Shown here piece after piece: positions 1 to 10,170 of a DNA stretch of 64,000 nt. This stretch comes from Mactra quadrangularis (Eukaryota > Mollusca > Bivalvia > Venerida > Mactridae). The first letter of the stretch is position 1. Each line of letters opens with the position of its first letter. Made by a program: the position numbers and the translations under genes. The notes under the pieces were generated by a model. The model saw nothing but the letters and a program-made list of their open reading frames with translations, did no database searches and was not told the DNA's origin. Location of the stretch: the NCBI GenBank assembly GCA_025267735.1, contig CM046298.1, positions 31,099,264-31,163,263 of the forward strand, in the 5' to 3' direction.

Positions 1-2542
1 AGACAATCCAGCTGCATTGTGGTGATCGGGTGACCTGTTCATGACAGGTGACCAATGGCAGTGCTGGTTAGGCTGGCTGTGAGCGGTCAAGTGTGAAATC
101 ACTCCGCCATGTTCAGTAGAGTCATATACATGTATATGCTACTGTACTATACATGTATGTCAATATGAGAAATAGACAAGATTTTCAGGGGGAGACAATC
201 CAGCCACAAAGTGGAGATCGGGTGACCTGTCCACTACACGTGACCAATGGCAGTGCTGGTAAAGCTCGCTGTGAGCAGTCAAGCGCGAAATAGGTTGGCC
301 ATGTTCAGTAGAGGCATATACATGTATAGCCTACTGTACTATATGTCTATATGAGAAATAGACCAGATTTTCAGGGGGAGACAATCCAGCCACAAAGTGG
401 TGATCGGGTGACCTGTCCATGACAGGTGACAAATGACAGTGCTGGTTAGGCTGGCTGTGAGCGGTCAAGCGCGAAAACGGGCCGCCATGTTCAGTAGAGT
501 CATATACATGTATAGGCTACTGTACAATATGTCTTTATGAGAAATAGACCAGATTTTCAGGGGGAGACAATCCAGCCACAAAGGCGTGATCGGGTGACCT
601 GTCCACTACACGTGACTAATGGCAGTGCTTGTTAGGCTGGCTGTGAGCGGTCAAGCGCGAAATCGGTCCGCCATTTTCAGTAGAGTCATATACATGTATT
701 GGCTACTGTACTATATGTCAATATGAGAAATAGACCAGATTTTCAGGGGGAGACAATCCAGCCGCATTGTGGTGATCGGGTAACCTGTTCATGACACGTG
801 ACCAATGGCAGTGCTGGTTAGGCTGGCTGTGAGCGGTCAAGCAGCAAATCGGTCCGCCATTTTCAATAGAGTCATATACATGTATAGCCTACTGTACTAT
901 ATGTCTATATGAGAAATAGACCAGATATTCAGGGGGAGACAATCGAGCTGCAAAGTGGTGATCGGGTGACCTGTCCATGACACGTGACCAATGGCAGTGC
1001 TGGTTAGGCTGGCTGTGAGCGGTCAAGTAGAGTCATATACATGTATAGGCTATTTTATTATACATGAATGTCTATGTGAGAAATAGACCAGATATTCAGG
1101 GGGAGACAATCGAGCTGCAAAGTGGTGATCGGGTGACCTGTCCATGACACGTGACCAATGGCAGTGCTGGTTAGGCTGGCTGTGAGCGGTCAAGTAGAGT
1201 CATATACATGTATAGGCTATTTTATTATACTTGAATGTCTATGTGAGAAATAGACCAGATTTTTAGGGGAGACAATCCAGCCGCAAAGTGGTGATCGGGT
1301 GACCAGTCCATAACACGTGACCACTGGCAGTGCTGGTTAGGCTGGCTGTGAGCGGTCAAGCGCGAAATCGGTCCCCCATGTTCAGTAGATTCATATACAT
1401 GTATAGGATACTGTACTATATGTCTATATGAGAAAAATAATAGATTTTCAGGGGGAGACAATCCAGCCGCATTGTGGTGATCGGGTGACCTGTCCATGAC
1501 ACGTGACAAATGGCAGTGCTTGTTAGGCTGGCTGTAAGCGGTCAAGTGTAAAATCGGTCCCCCTTGTTCAGTAGAGTCATATACATGTATAGGCTACTGT
1601 ACTATATATCTATAAGAGAATTAGACCAGATTTTCATGGGGGAGACAATCCAGCTGCAAAGTGGTGATCAGATGACCGGTCCATGACACTTGACCAATTT
1701 TAGTGCTGGTTTGGCTGGGTGTGAGCGGTCAAGCGCAAAAACGGTCCACCATGTTCAGTAGAGTCATATACATGTATTGGCTACTCTACTATATGTCTAT
1801 ATGAGAAATAGACCATATTTTCCGGGGGAGACAATCCAGACGCAAACTGGTGATCGGGTGACCAGTCCATGACTCGGGACCAATGGCAGTGTTGGTTAGG
1901 CTGGCTGTGAGCGGTCAAACATAAAATCGGTCCGCCATTTTCAATAGAGTCATATACATGTATAGCCTACTGTACTACATGTCTATATGAGAAATAGACC
2001 AGATTTTCAAGGGGAGACAATCCAGCTGCAAAGTGGTAATCAGGTGACCTGTCCATGACACATGACCAATGGCAGTGCAGGTTAGGCTGGCTGTGAGTGG
2101 TCAATGCCTAATTGGTCCGCCATGTTCAGTACAGTCATATACATGTATAGCCTACTGTACTAAATGTCTATATGAGAAATAGACCAGATTTTCATAGGGG
2201 AGACAATCCAGCCGCAAAGTGGTGATCGGGTGACCGGTCCATGACACTTGACCAATTTTAGTGCTGGTTTGGCTGGGTGTGAGTGGTCAAGCGCAAAATC
2301 GGTCCGCCATGTTCAATAGAGTCATATACATGTATAGGCTACTGTATTATACATGTATGTCTATATGAGAAATAGACCAGATTTTCAGGGGGAGACATTC
2401 CAGCCGCAAAGTGTTGATCCGGTGACCTGACCATGACACGTGACCAATGGCAGTGCTAGTTAGGCTGGCTGTGAGCGGTCAAGCGCGAAATCGGTCCGCC
2501 ATGTTCAGTAGAGTCATATACATGTATTGGCTACTCTACTAT
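1..2542. repeat. Satellite A array, segment 1 (about 186-bp monomer)
   Basis: Tandem array of a roughly 186-bp monomer: the landmark AGACAATCCAGC begins at 193, 379, 565 and 751, giving steps of 186. A longer 192-bp variant carries an extra TACATG-type insert before the TGTCTATATGAG block. Conserved blocks in order are AGACAATCCAGCCGCAAAG, GTGATCGGGTGACCTGTCC, ACACGTGACCAATGGCAG, GGCTGGCTGTGAGCGGTCAAG, CATATACATGTATAGG and AGAAATAGACCAGATTTTC. Neighbouring monomers differ by scattered substitutions. The segment ends where the foldback element at 2543 is inserted. The length is near a nucleosome repeat, as in many centromeric satellites, but no functional role is shown. About 150 monomers are present in the window in total. 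Confidence 0.97.
2536..2542. other. Left target-site duplication of FB-1 (CTACTAT)
   Basis: CTACTAT here matches 5488-5494 on the other side of FB-1. The uninterrupted satellite (for example near 1781) contains this heptamer only once in the same context. Confidence 0.85.
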
Positions 2543-2745
2543 TAGGGGGGGTTGTTAATTTCATTTTTTAAAGATAGCCATGTGAGACCCTGCTTAAAAT
2601 ATGGTGCCATCAATATGATAATAGAATCCACAACAAAAAAATTTGTGTGACCCCATTAACCCCCCTGTACATACCCCCTGAAAGTCGGACACGCCCATTT
2701 TTCACAAAAATAACAATTTTTTATATCCAGCTGTTAAAAATCAAT
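2543..2745. repeat. FB-1 left terminal inverted repeat
   Basis: Pairs imperfectly with 5290-5487. Shared tracts include the G7/C7 tip, GAGACCCTG, the GACCCCATTAACCCCCC tract, and CACGCCCATTTTTCACA. Between them are small indels and unmatched A/T-rich stretches. Confidence 0.8.
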
Positions 2746-3176
2746 TCTTATAGGCTTTCAATATATCAATATGTAGGTTTGTTAGGCTGCTGAGTTCAAA
2801 TATGAAGTTAAAATCTAATTTAAACAACTTAATATGGCGGAAAATTCAAAATGGCTGCCAAAATGACCCAAATTTTGGACATATTTGGGTATTATATTTA
2901 CTGGGCATTGAATATGTTGAATCATGCCTGCAATATATCAATCTAAAGGTGTTTTATGGTGCTGAGTTCAAATATTAACTCCAAAATTAAATTTAACAAA
3001 CAAATATGGCAGAAAATTCAAAATGGCCGCCAAAATAAATCATATTTCAGTTATAAACGGCACACTTTAAACATGTTACGCAATTTTTATAAATTAACTC
3101 AAGTTAATGAAATCTTAACAGAAGACCAAAGTTATGACCTTTAATTATAAGTGTGTAAATATATTTTATTTATTAT

Positions 3177-3260
3177 ATAGCTGAGGTAGAGCTCTAGAGG
3201 TATGATTAGAGGTTAAGGTCTGAGAGGTCATTCGTTCCAACCTCACCAGCGGCACATACG
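3177..3260 (+). repeat. Possible tRNA-derived (SINE-like) head inside FB-1
   Basis: The stretch TAGCTGAGGTAGAGC (from 3178) resembles an RNA polymerase III A box, and ATTCGTTCCAACC (from 3230) resembles a degenerate B box. Their spacing of about 50 bp is acceptable for a tRNA-derived promoter. GAGGT...ACCTC could form the T-arm stem, but with an oversized loop. No clear tRNA cloverleaf and no obvious SINE tail are seen. It sits in the non-repetitive middle of FB-1 and may be a nested SINE or chance. Confidence 0.3.
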
Positions 3261-4639
3261 ATGTCTTGATTGAAAAATTTGTCTTTGATTGCTTTAATTC
3301 ATTAAGATGTTGATGAGTATGTGCATAGAAAAAGTCTTGGCACTTTGGTTGCAAAGTAGAGTTAAAATTCCCAGGAAATTTTATAGATATTAGTTACTAA
3401 ATGATCATCATGGGTGATGGCTGTATGCTATCATGTATCAAGCATCTAAGCTACAATATAGATTGCAACTTTTTTTAACAAGACTGTGTTGTGTTGTTAA
3501 AATCTGAAAATATAATGAAGCAATGATTTCGTGGTAAATAATGACTTTTTAGCTTATCAGATTTCTAGATGCAATTCATTTACTTTCTCTGTTTCTATTT
3601 TTATTAAGTTTGGCTTATGTATGTATCAAAAACTTCACAAAAAGTAAATGGACCAACAATTGCTTTCACATATTTAAAGAATTGTATTCTCCAATTTTCC
3701 AATATCACAATAGCAATTGTGTCATTCCCTTTAATTCTGATTTGCGATTTTGGTTATACATGAATCTCTATTAATTTGTTTATACTTACTTGCATTTCTT
3801 TTAACTAGCCATTAAAACTAATGACTGAGATGATGGTTTTCAATTATTTGGCCAACTGTGCACGGTTGAAACAAATGCAAGACATTCCATGATTAGAAAA
3901 TGAGACTGCTTAAGTGACAACCGAGTAAAAGAAAAGTAAAGAAAACAATAATTGAAATAGGCAATTACTTTATGAGGGGTGGTTGATAAAATCACAGCCA
4001 AACCAAGCAAAATGCAACGTGTTGATTGATTAAACCTTTGAATCTATCATGAATGCTAAAACAGACAGGAAACCTTTTTAGCTCACATTTCATACACTTA
4101 GTAACTAATGAGAATTTAAATATAAAGAAATAAACTTATAAATACAAACAGGTATAGAATGGTTTCTCAATAACTGAGGATGAGCAGAAAACATTTGGTA
4201 CATTTTCTACAGAAACAATATTACAAGAACTTAAACACAAAACCTTTAAGATTACATTATTTTATCCAAATTTGCCGCTATTTTCCATAGTCATTTGATT
4301 ACTAGTATATTTATATAAATATATATATGAGTTGCCTGATGACGTATAATTTAACATTACACTATTGGACTATGGAAAATACGTAAATTAATGGATCTTT
4401 GCTATAGCCTTTGAAAGTGTAGGCCATCAATCTGATTTTTTTTAGCAATGTCAGGTCTGACTTTTACGTTGAACTGACATACCTCATAAAGTATTAAGAT
4501 AAAAGTTCTTGCAAAACAGATTATAAAAATGTAATATATGATTATTTGCTTTATTACAATGTATTTTACAAATAATCTAAACAATTGCATGAAGAGTGAT
4601 AACAAACCATGATTCAACATATATATATGTACCATTGAT
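3260..4639. other. Central, non-repetitive part of FB-1
   Basis: About 1.4 kb of AT-rich sequence between the repetitive arms. Only short, unremarkable open frames occur, with no transposase motif or recognisable domain. It may be captured host DNA or the decayed remains of a coding region. Confidence 0.55.
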
Positions 4640-5260
4640 TACCAGTATACATTGAAAATGTGTTATTTTGGTGGCCATTTTGAATTTTTGGTCATATTGG
4701 GTTGTTTAAATTAGTTTTGACTTCATATTTAAACTAATTACCTTTACAAACTTATAAATTGACATAATATTAACATGAGTCAACACATTGAATGCCCAGG
4801 ATAAGTAATTACCCGAATATGCTAAAAAAACTAGGTTAAATTTGGCAGCCATTTTAAATTTCTCGCCATTTTGGTTTCTTAAATTAACTTCCTTTTTGAA
4901 TTCATCACCTTAAGAAACCTATTTCTAGACATATTGCATGTATGATTCAACATATTGAAAGTCCTGGATAAATAATTACCCTAATATGCTCAAAATGGGT
5001 TTAATTTGGCAGCCATTTTGAATTTCTCGCCATAGTGGTTTCTTAAATTAAGTTGTTTGACTTCATATTTGAATTCTGCACCATAAGAAACCTATAGCTA
5101 GACATATTGCAGGCATGATTCAACATATTAAATGTCCAGGATAAATAAATTCCCGAATATGCTCGTACTATGGTTATTTTGGCGGCCATTTTGAATTTTC
5201 AGCCATATTGGTTTGATTAATTTTGTTTTTGACTTCATATTTGAACTCAGCACCTTAATA
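4640..5260. repeat. Subterminal tandem repeats in the right arm of FB-1
   Basis: Four diverged copies of a unit of about 165-175 bp, each with a block like GGCAGCCATTTTGAATTT followed by a TTAAATTA-rich stretch and GATTCAACATATTGAA. Key blocks start near 4667, 4841, 5005 and 5178. Two inverse-orientation copies lie at 2820-3045 in the left arm, so the arms are internally repetitive as well as inverted. Confidence 0.75.
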
Positions 5261-5289
5261 AACCTGTAAATTGACATATTGCAGTCCAA

Positions 5290-5487
5290 TACCATACAAC
5301 TTATTGCAATTAAATGTAAAAAACTGGTAATTTATGTGAAAAATGGGCGTGGCCAACCTTCAGAGGGTATGTACAGGGGGGTTAATGGGGTCAGAAATTA
5401 AAAAGATATGCTTTTCCTTACATGTCAGTGTATGTAGCATGTTTTAAACAGGGTCTCATAAAAAAGTCAAATTAACAACCCCCCCTA
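5290..5487. repeat. FB-1 right terminal inverted repeat
   Basis: Inverted partner of 2543-2745. The tip reads AATTAACAACCCCCCCTA. The GGGGGGTTAATGGGGTC block near 5377 is the complement of the left-arm block near 2650. Confidence 0.8.
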
Positions 5488-5494
5488 CTACTAT
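5488..5494. other. Right target-site duplication of FB-1 (CTACTAT)
   Basis: Second copy of the 7-bp duplication, followed directly by the expected continuation of the satellite monomer (ATGTCTATATGAG). Confidence 0.85.
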
Positions 5495-6413
5495 ATGTCT
5501 ATATGAGAAATAGACCATATTTTCAGGGGGCGACAATCCAGCCGCAAAGTGGTGTTCGAGTGACCTGTCCATGACACGTGACCATTTGCATTGCTGGTTA
5601 GGTTGGCTGTGAGCGGTCAAGCTCAAAAACGGTGCACGTGTTCAGTAGAGTCATATACATGTATAGGCTACTGTACTAAATGTCTATATTAGAAATAGAC
5701 CAGATTTTCAGGGGGAGACAATCCAGCCGCAAAGTGGTGATCAGGTGACCTGTCCATGACACGTGACCAATGGCAGTTCTGGTTAGGCTGGCTTTGAGCG
5801 GTCAAGCATGAAATCGGGCAGCCATGTTCAGTAGAGTCATATACATGTATACGCTACTGAACAGTATGTCTTTATGATAAATAGACCAGATTTTCAGGGG
5901 GAGACAATCCAGCCACAAAGTGGTGATCGGGTGACCGGTCCATGACATGTGACCATTTGCAGTGCTGGTTAGGCTGGCTGTGAGCGGTCAACGCCAAATC
6001 GGTCCGCCATGTTTAGTACAGTAATATACATGTATAGGCTACTGTACTAAATGTCTATATGGGAAATAGACCAGATTTTCATGGGGGAGACAATCCAGCC
6101 GCATAGTGGTGATCGGGTGACCTGTCCATGACACATGACCAATGGCAGTGCTGGTTAGGCTGGCTGTGAGCGGTCAAGCCCAAAATTGGTCCACCATGTT
6201 CAGTACAGTCATATACATGTATAGCCTACTGAACTATACATGTATGTCTATATGAGAAATAGACCAAATTTTCAGGGGGAGACAATCCAGCCTCAAAATG
6301 GTGATCTGGTGACCTGTCCATGACATGTGACCAATGGCAGTGCTGGTTAGGCTGGCTGTGAGTGTTCAAGGGCGAAATCAGTCCGCCATGTTCAGTACAG
6401 TCATATACATGTA

Positions 6414-6419
6414 TAGCCT
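6414..6419. other. Left target-site duplication of FB-2 (TAGCCT)
   Basis: TAGCCT immediately before the terminus TGTAGCAACG. The satellite consensus has a single copy, in the context CATGTATAGCCTCCTG. A 7-bp reading is possible if the terminal T/A pair is assigned differently. Confidence 0.75.
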
Positions 6420-6760
6420 TGTAGCAACGCGTTATGTAATAAAAGTTCAAAATGTAATAAAATTTAAAATCTATATAAAAGTTTATATAACACAGTAAAA
6501 CACCATCAGTATATATATTATTGCTTTTTTAGTCAATGTTAATCATTAATTGGCACATTTTAAGGTAGTCCAGCCAATTTCAACATTTTTTACATTTTGA
6601 CATTTTATTACGTTTCGGGTTGACTAAGTCGACACGTTATGTAATAAATCAAAATGTAATAAATGTTAGTTGGGTTAGTGTTCCAAAGATTTTGACTATG
6701 TGCCTGAATGAATGTTTCAATACCGAAATGACCTTTTGCACTGAGAAAAAGGTATTCCCT
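6420..6760. repeat. FB-2 left terminal inverted repeat
   Basis: Nearly identical, in inverse orientation, to 9825-10164. Only scattered single differences are seen over more than 300 bp, far less than between internal modules. This indicates a young or recently homogenised element. Confidence 0.85.
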
Positions 6761-8319
6761 TTTCATACTTAGTCGTTTGCACTAGATGTTGCAAAATGAA
6801 ATAAAATAAATAAAATTTTGAAATTAAGAAACAATCCTCAATTACTTTGAAATATGTTCAAAATACATATATTGTCGACATTTGTCGATTTAAAGGTACA
6901 AATATGTCTTAACTGATATAACATTTTAATTCTTGTTAAGGTATTCCTCCTGTATTCAATCTGATTAAAACCCGATCTACAATTTTACCGCTCGCATACT
7001 GCTGGATATGTGTTTACGCAGATTGTCCTGTATTTAACAGATTATTACATTTTGAACATTTTATTACATTTCGCGTTGACTATGTCGACACGTTATGTAA
7101 TAAGTCAAAATGTAATAAAATGTAAGTTAGGTTAGAATTCGAACTAGTTTGACAATTTTGAGCTCGAATGAATGTTTTAATACCGAAATAACCTTTTGCA
7201 CTAAAAAAAGGTTTGCCAAGTTCATACTTAGTCGTTTGCACTAGATGAGCAAACTGAAATTAAAATTATGATATTGAGAAACAATCCTCAATTACTTTGA
7301 AATATTTTCAAAATACATATATTATCGACATTTGTTGCTTTTAAGGCATGTCTTAACTCAAATAAGATTATTAATTCTTGTTAAGGTATTCCTCCTGTAT
7401 TTAACAAGTTATTACATTTTGAACATTTTATTACATTTCGCGTTGACTTAGTTGACACGCTATGTAATAAGTCAAAATGTAATAAAATGTAAGTTGGGTT
7501 AGTGTTCCAAAGATTTTGACAATTTTGAGCCCGAATAATTGTTTCAATACCAAAATGTCCTATTGCACTGAGAAAAAGGTTTGCCATGCTGATACTTAGT
7601 CGTATTCCAGCCTTTTACAGCATTTATTACATTTTGAACATTTTATTACATTTCGCGTTGACTAAGTCGACACGTTATGTAATAAGTCAAAATGTAATAA
7701 AATGTAAGTTGGGTTAGAATTCCACAAAATACATATACTGTCGACATATGTCGCTTTTAAGGTAGGTCTTAACTTATATTAAGGTTATCACTCTTGTTTA
7801 GGTATTGAAGATTGTTTCTTAATTTCTAAAATTGCATTACATTTTGTTAAACCTGGTGAAGCGACTAAGTATGAGCATGGCAAACCTTTTTCTCAGTGCT
7901 AAATGTTAATTCGGTATCGAAACCATCATTCGGGGTCAAATTGTCAAACTTGTTCGAATTCTAACCCAACTAACAGTTTATAACATTTTGACTGATTACA
8001 TAACGTGTCAACTTAGTCAACGCGAAATGTAATAAAATGTTCAAATTGTAATTGCAAATGGAATACCTTAACAATAGTTAATAATTTTATATGAGTTAAG
8101 ACCTACCTTAAGAGCGACAAATGTCTGTAAGATATTTACTTTGAAAATATTTCAAAGTAATTAAGAATTGTTTCTTTATTTCAAAAATTGTATTACATTT
8201 TGCAACATCTAGTGCAAACGACTAAGTATGAAAAAGGAAAACCCTTTCCTCAGTGCAAAATGTTATTTCGGTATTAAAACTTTCATTCAGGCACATTGTC
8301 AAAATCTTTGGAACACTAA

Positions 8320-9060
8320 CCCAACTAACATTTTATTACATTTTGATTTATTACATAACGTGTCGACTTAGTCAACCCGAAATGTAATAAAATGTTCAAA
8401 ATGTAATAAATGCTGAAAAAGGCTGGAATACGACTAAGTATCAGCATGGCAAACATTTTCTCTGTGCAATAGGTCATTTCGGTATTGAAACATTCATTCG
8501 GGCTCAAAATTGTCAAACTAGTTCGAATTCTAACCCAACTTACATTTTATTACATTTTGACTTATTACATAACGTGTCGACTTAGTCAACCCGAAATGTA
8601 ATAAAATGTTCAAAATGTAATAAATGCTGAAAAAGGCTTGAATACGACTAAGTATCAGCATGGCAAACCTTTTTCTCTGTGCAATAGGTCATTTCGGTAT
8701 TGAAACATTCATTCGGGCTCAAAATTGTCAAACTAATTCGAATTCTAACCCAACTTACATTTTATTACATTTTGACTTATTACATAACGTGTCGACTTAG
8801 TCAATCCGAAATGTAATAAAATGTTCAAAATGTAATAATTGCTGAAAAAGGCTGGAATACGACTAAGTATCAGCATGGCAAACCTTTTTCTCTGTGCAAT
8901 AGGTCATTTCGGTATTGAAACATTCATTCGGGCTCAAAATTGTCAAAATCTTTGGAACCCTAACCCAACTAATATTTTATTACATTTTGACTTATTACAT
9001 AACGTGTCGACTTAGTCAACGCGAAATGTAATAAAATGTTCAAAATGCAATAACTTGTTA
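8320..9060. repeat. Tandem modules of about 215 bp in FB-2
   Basis: Four copies of a module starting at TTATTACATAACGTGTCGAC (8351, 8568, 8783, 8998) with intervening CGACTAAGTATCAGCATGGC and TCATTTCGGTATTGAAACATT blocks. Copies are very similar, suggesting recent local expansion within the right arm. Confidence 0.8.
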
Positions 9061-9824
9061 AATGCAGGAGGAATACCTTAACAATTAATAATCTTATTTG
9101 AGTTAAGACATGCCTTAAAAGCGACAAATGTCGATAATACATGTATATGTATTTTCAAAAAAATTCAAAGTAATTGAGGATTAATTCTTAATTTCAAAAT
9201 TTTATTACATTTTGCACATCTAGTGCAAAAGACTAAGTATGAACATTGCAAACCTTTTCTTAGTGCAAAAGGTTATTTCGGTATTAAAACATTCATTCGG
9301 GCTCAAAATTGTCAAACCAGTTCGAATTATAACCCAACTTACATTTTATTACATTTTGACCTATTACATAACGTGTCAACTTAGTCAACGTGAAGTGTAA
9401 TAAAATGTTCAAAATGTAATAACTTGTTAAATACAGGAGGAATACCTTAACAAGAATTAAAATGTTATATCAGTTAAGACATGCCTTAAAAGCAACAAAT
9501 GTCGATAATATATGCATTTAAAAAAATCAAAGTAATTGCGGATTGTTAGGGTACATTTTGTCTTATTACATAACGTGTCAACTTAGTCAACTCGAAATGG
9601 GATAAAATGTTCAAAATGTAATAATTTGTTAAATGCAAGTGGAATACCTTAATATGAGTTATAACATTAATATGAGTTAAGACTTACCTTAAAAGCGACA
9701 TATGTCGACCCTAAATGTATTTTGAAAATCATTTCAAAGTAATTGAGGATTGTTGCTAATTTTCAAAATGTTATTTATTTTATTTCATTTTGCAACATCG
9801 AGTGCAGACGACTAAGTATGAACA

Positions 9825-10164
9825 CGGCAAACCCTTTTCTTAGTTTAAAAGGTTATTTCGGTATTAAAACTTTCATTCAGGCACATTGTCAAAATCTTTG
9901 GAACACTAACCCAACTAACATTTATTACATTTTGATTTATTACATAACGTGTCGACTTAGTCAACCCGAAATGTAATAAAATGTCAAAATGTAAAAAATG
10001 TTGAAATTGGCTGGACTACCTTAAAATGTGTCAATTAATGATTAACATTGACTAAAAAAGCAATAATACATATACTGATAGTGTTTTACTGTGTTATATA
10101 AACTTTTATATAGATTTTAAATTTTATTACATTTTGCACTTTTATTACATAACGCGTTGCTACA
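9825..10164. repeat. FB-2 right terminal inverted repeat
   Basis: Inverted partner of 6420-6760. The outermost bases are CATAACGCGTTGCTACA. Confidence 0.85.
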
Positions 10165-10170
10165 TAGCCT
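10165..10170. other. Right target-site duplication of FB-2 (TAGCCT)
   Basis: Matches 6414-6419 and continues into normal satellite (CCTGTACTATATG). Confidence 0.75.

Larger units (their letters stand above)
2543..5487. mobile_element. Foldback-type DNA transposon FB-1 (non-autonomous, 2.9 kb)
   Basis: An inserted block interrupts satellite A. It begins TAGGGGGGGTTGTTAATTT and ends with the complement of the same sequence. It is flanked by the 7-bp direct repeat CTACTAT (2536-2542 and 5488-5494); removing the block and one copy restores a normal satellite monomer exactly, which supports the boundaries. The inverted arms extend well beyond 150 bp: both hold GACCCCATTAACCCCCC, TGTACATACCC and CACGCCCATTTTTCACA in inverted order. 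Further in, the arms contain tandem subrepeats of about 165-175 bp, keyed on GGCAGCCATTTTGAATTT. There are four on the right (near 4667, 4841, 5005, 5178) and two in inverse orientation on the left (near 2848 and 3022). No transposase-like frame is visible, so it would need enzyme from elsewhere. A 7-bp duplication with long, internally repeated arms recalls Galileo/P-superfamily or Dada elements, but the superfamily is not resolved. Confidence 0.88.
5488..6419. repeat. Satellite A array, segment 2
   Basis: About five 186/192-bp monomers between the two foldback elements, in the same orientation as segment 1. The last monomer is cut in its CATGTATAGCCT block by the insertion at 6420. Confidence 0.96.
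6420..10164. mobile_element. Foldback-type element FB-2 built of repeated palindromic modules (3.7 kb)
   Basis: Inserted in satellite A, with termini TGTAGCAACGCGTTATGTAA and its complement, flanked by the 6-bp repeat TAGCCT (6414-6419 and 10165-10170). Excising the element and one TAGCCT restores the satellite. The outer 300 bp or more of each end are nearly identical inverted repeats. The interior is almost wholly made of modules centred on a palindrome, GTTGACTAAGTCGAC flanked by TTATTACAT...ATGTAATAA. Four are in one orientation (near 6620, 7075, 7440, 7655) and eight in the other (near 7996, 8351, 8568, 8783, 8998, 9365, 9568, 9941). The run at 8351-8998 has steps of about 215 bp. The module halves resemble the element's own termini. 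No protein-coding frame is convincing, so it is non-autonomous or structural, of unassigned family. Confidence 0.88.

Noticed and set aside
2956..3144. 62-codon frame in the left arm of FB-1
   Set aside because: It lies across the arm subrepeats, is Asn/Lys-rich as expected from AT-rich DNA, and has no transposase motif.
9743..9976. Frames in FB-2 such as 9743-9976 and 7381-7587, as a possible transposase
   Set aside because: They are the same module read in the two orientations, with no catalytic motif and no length beyond one module.
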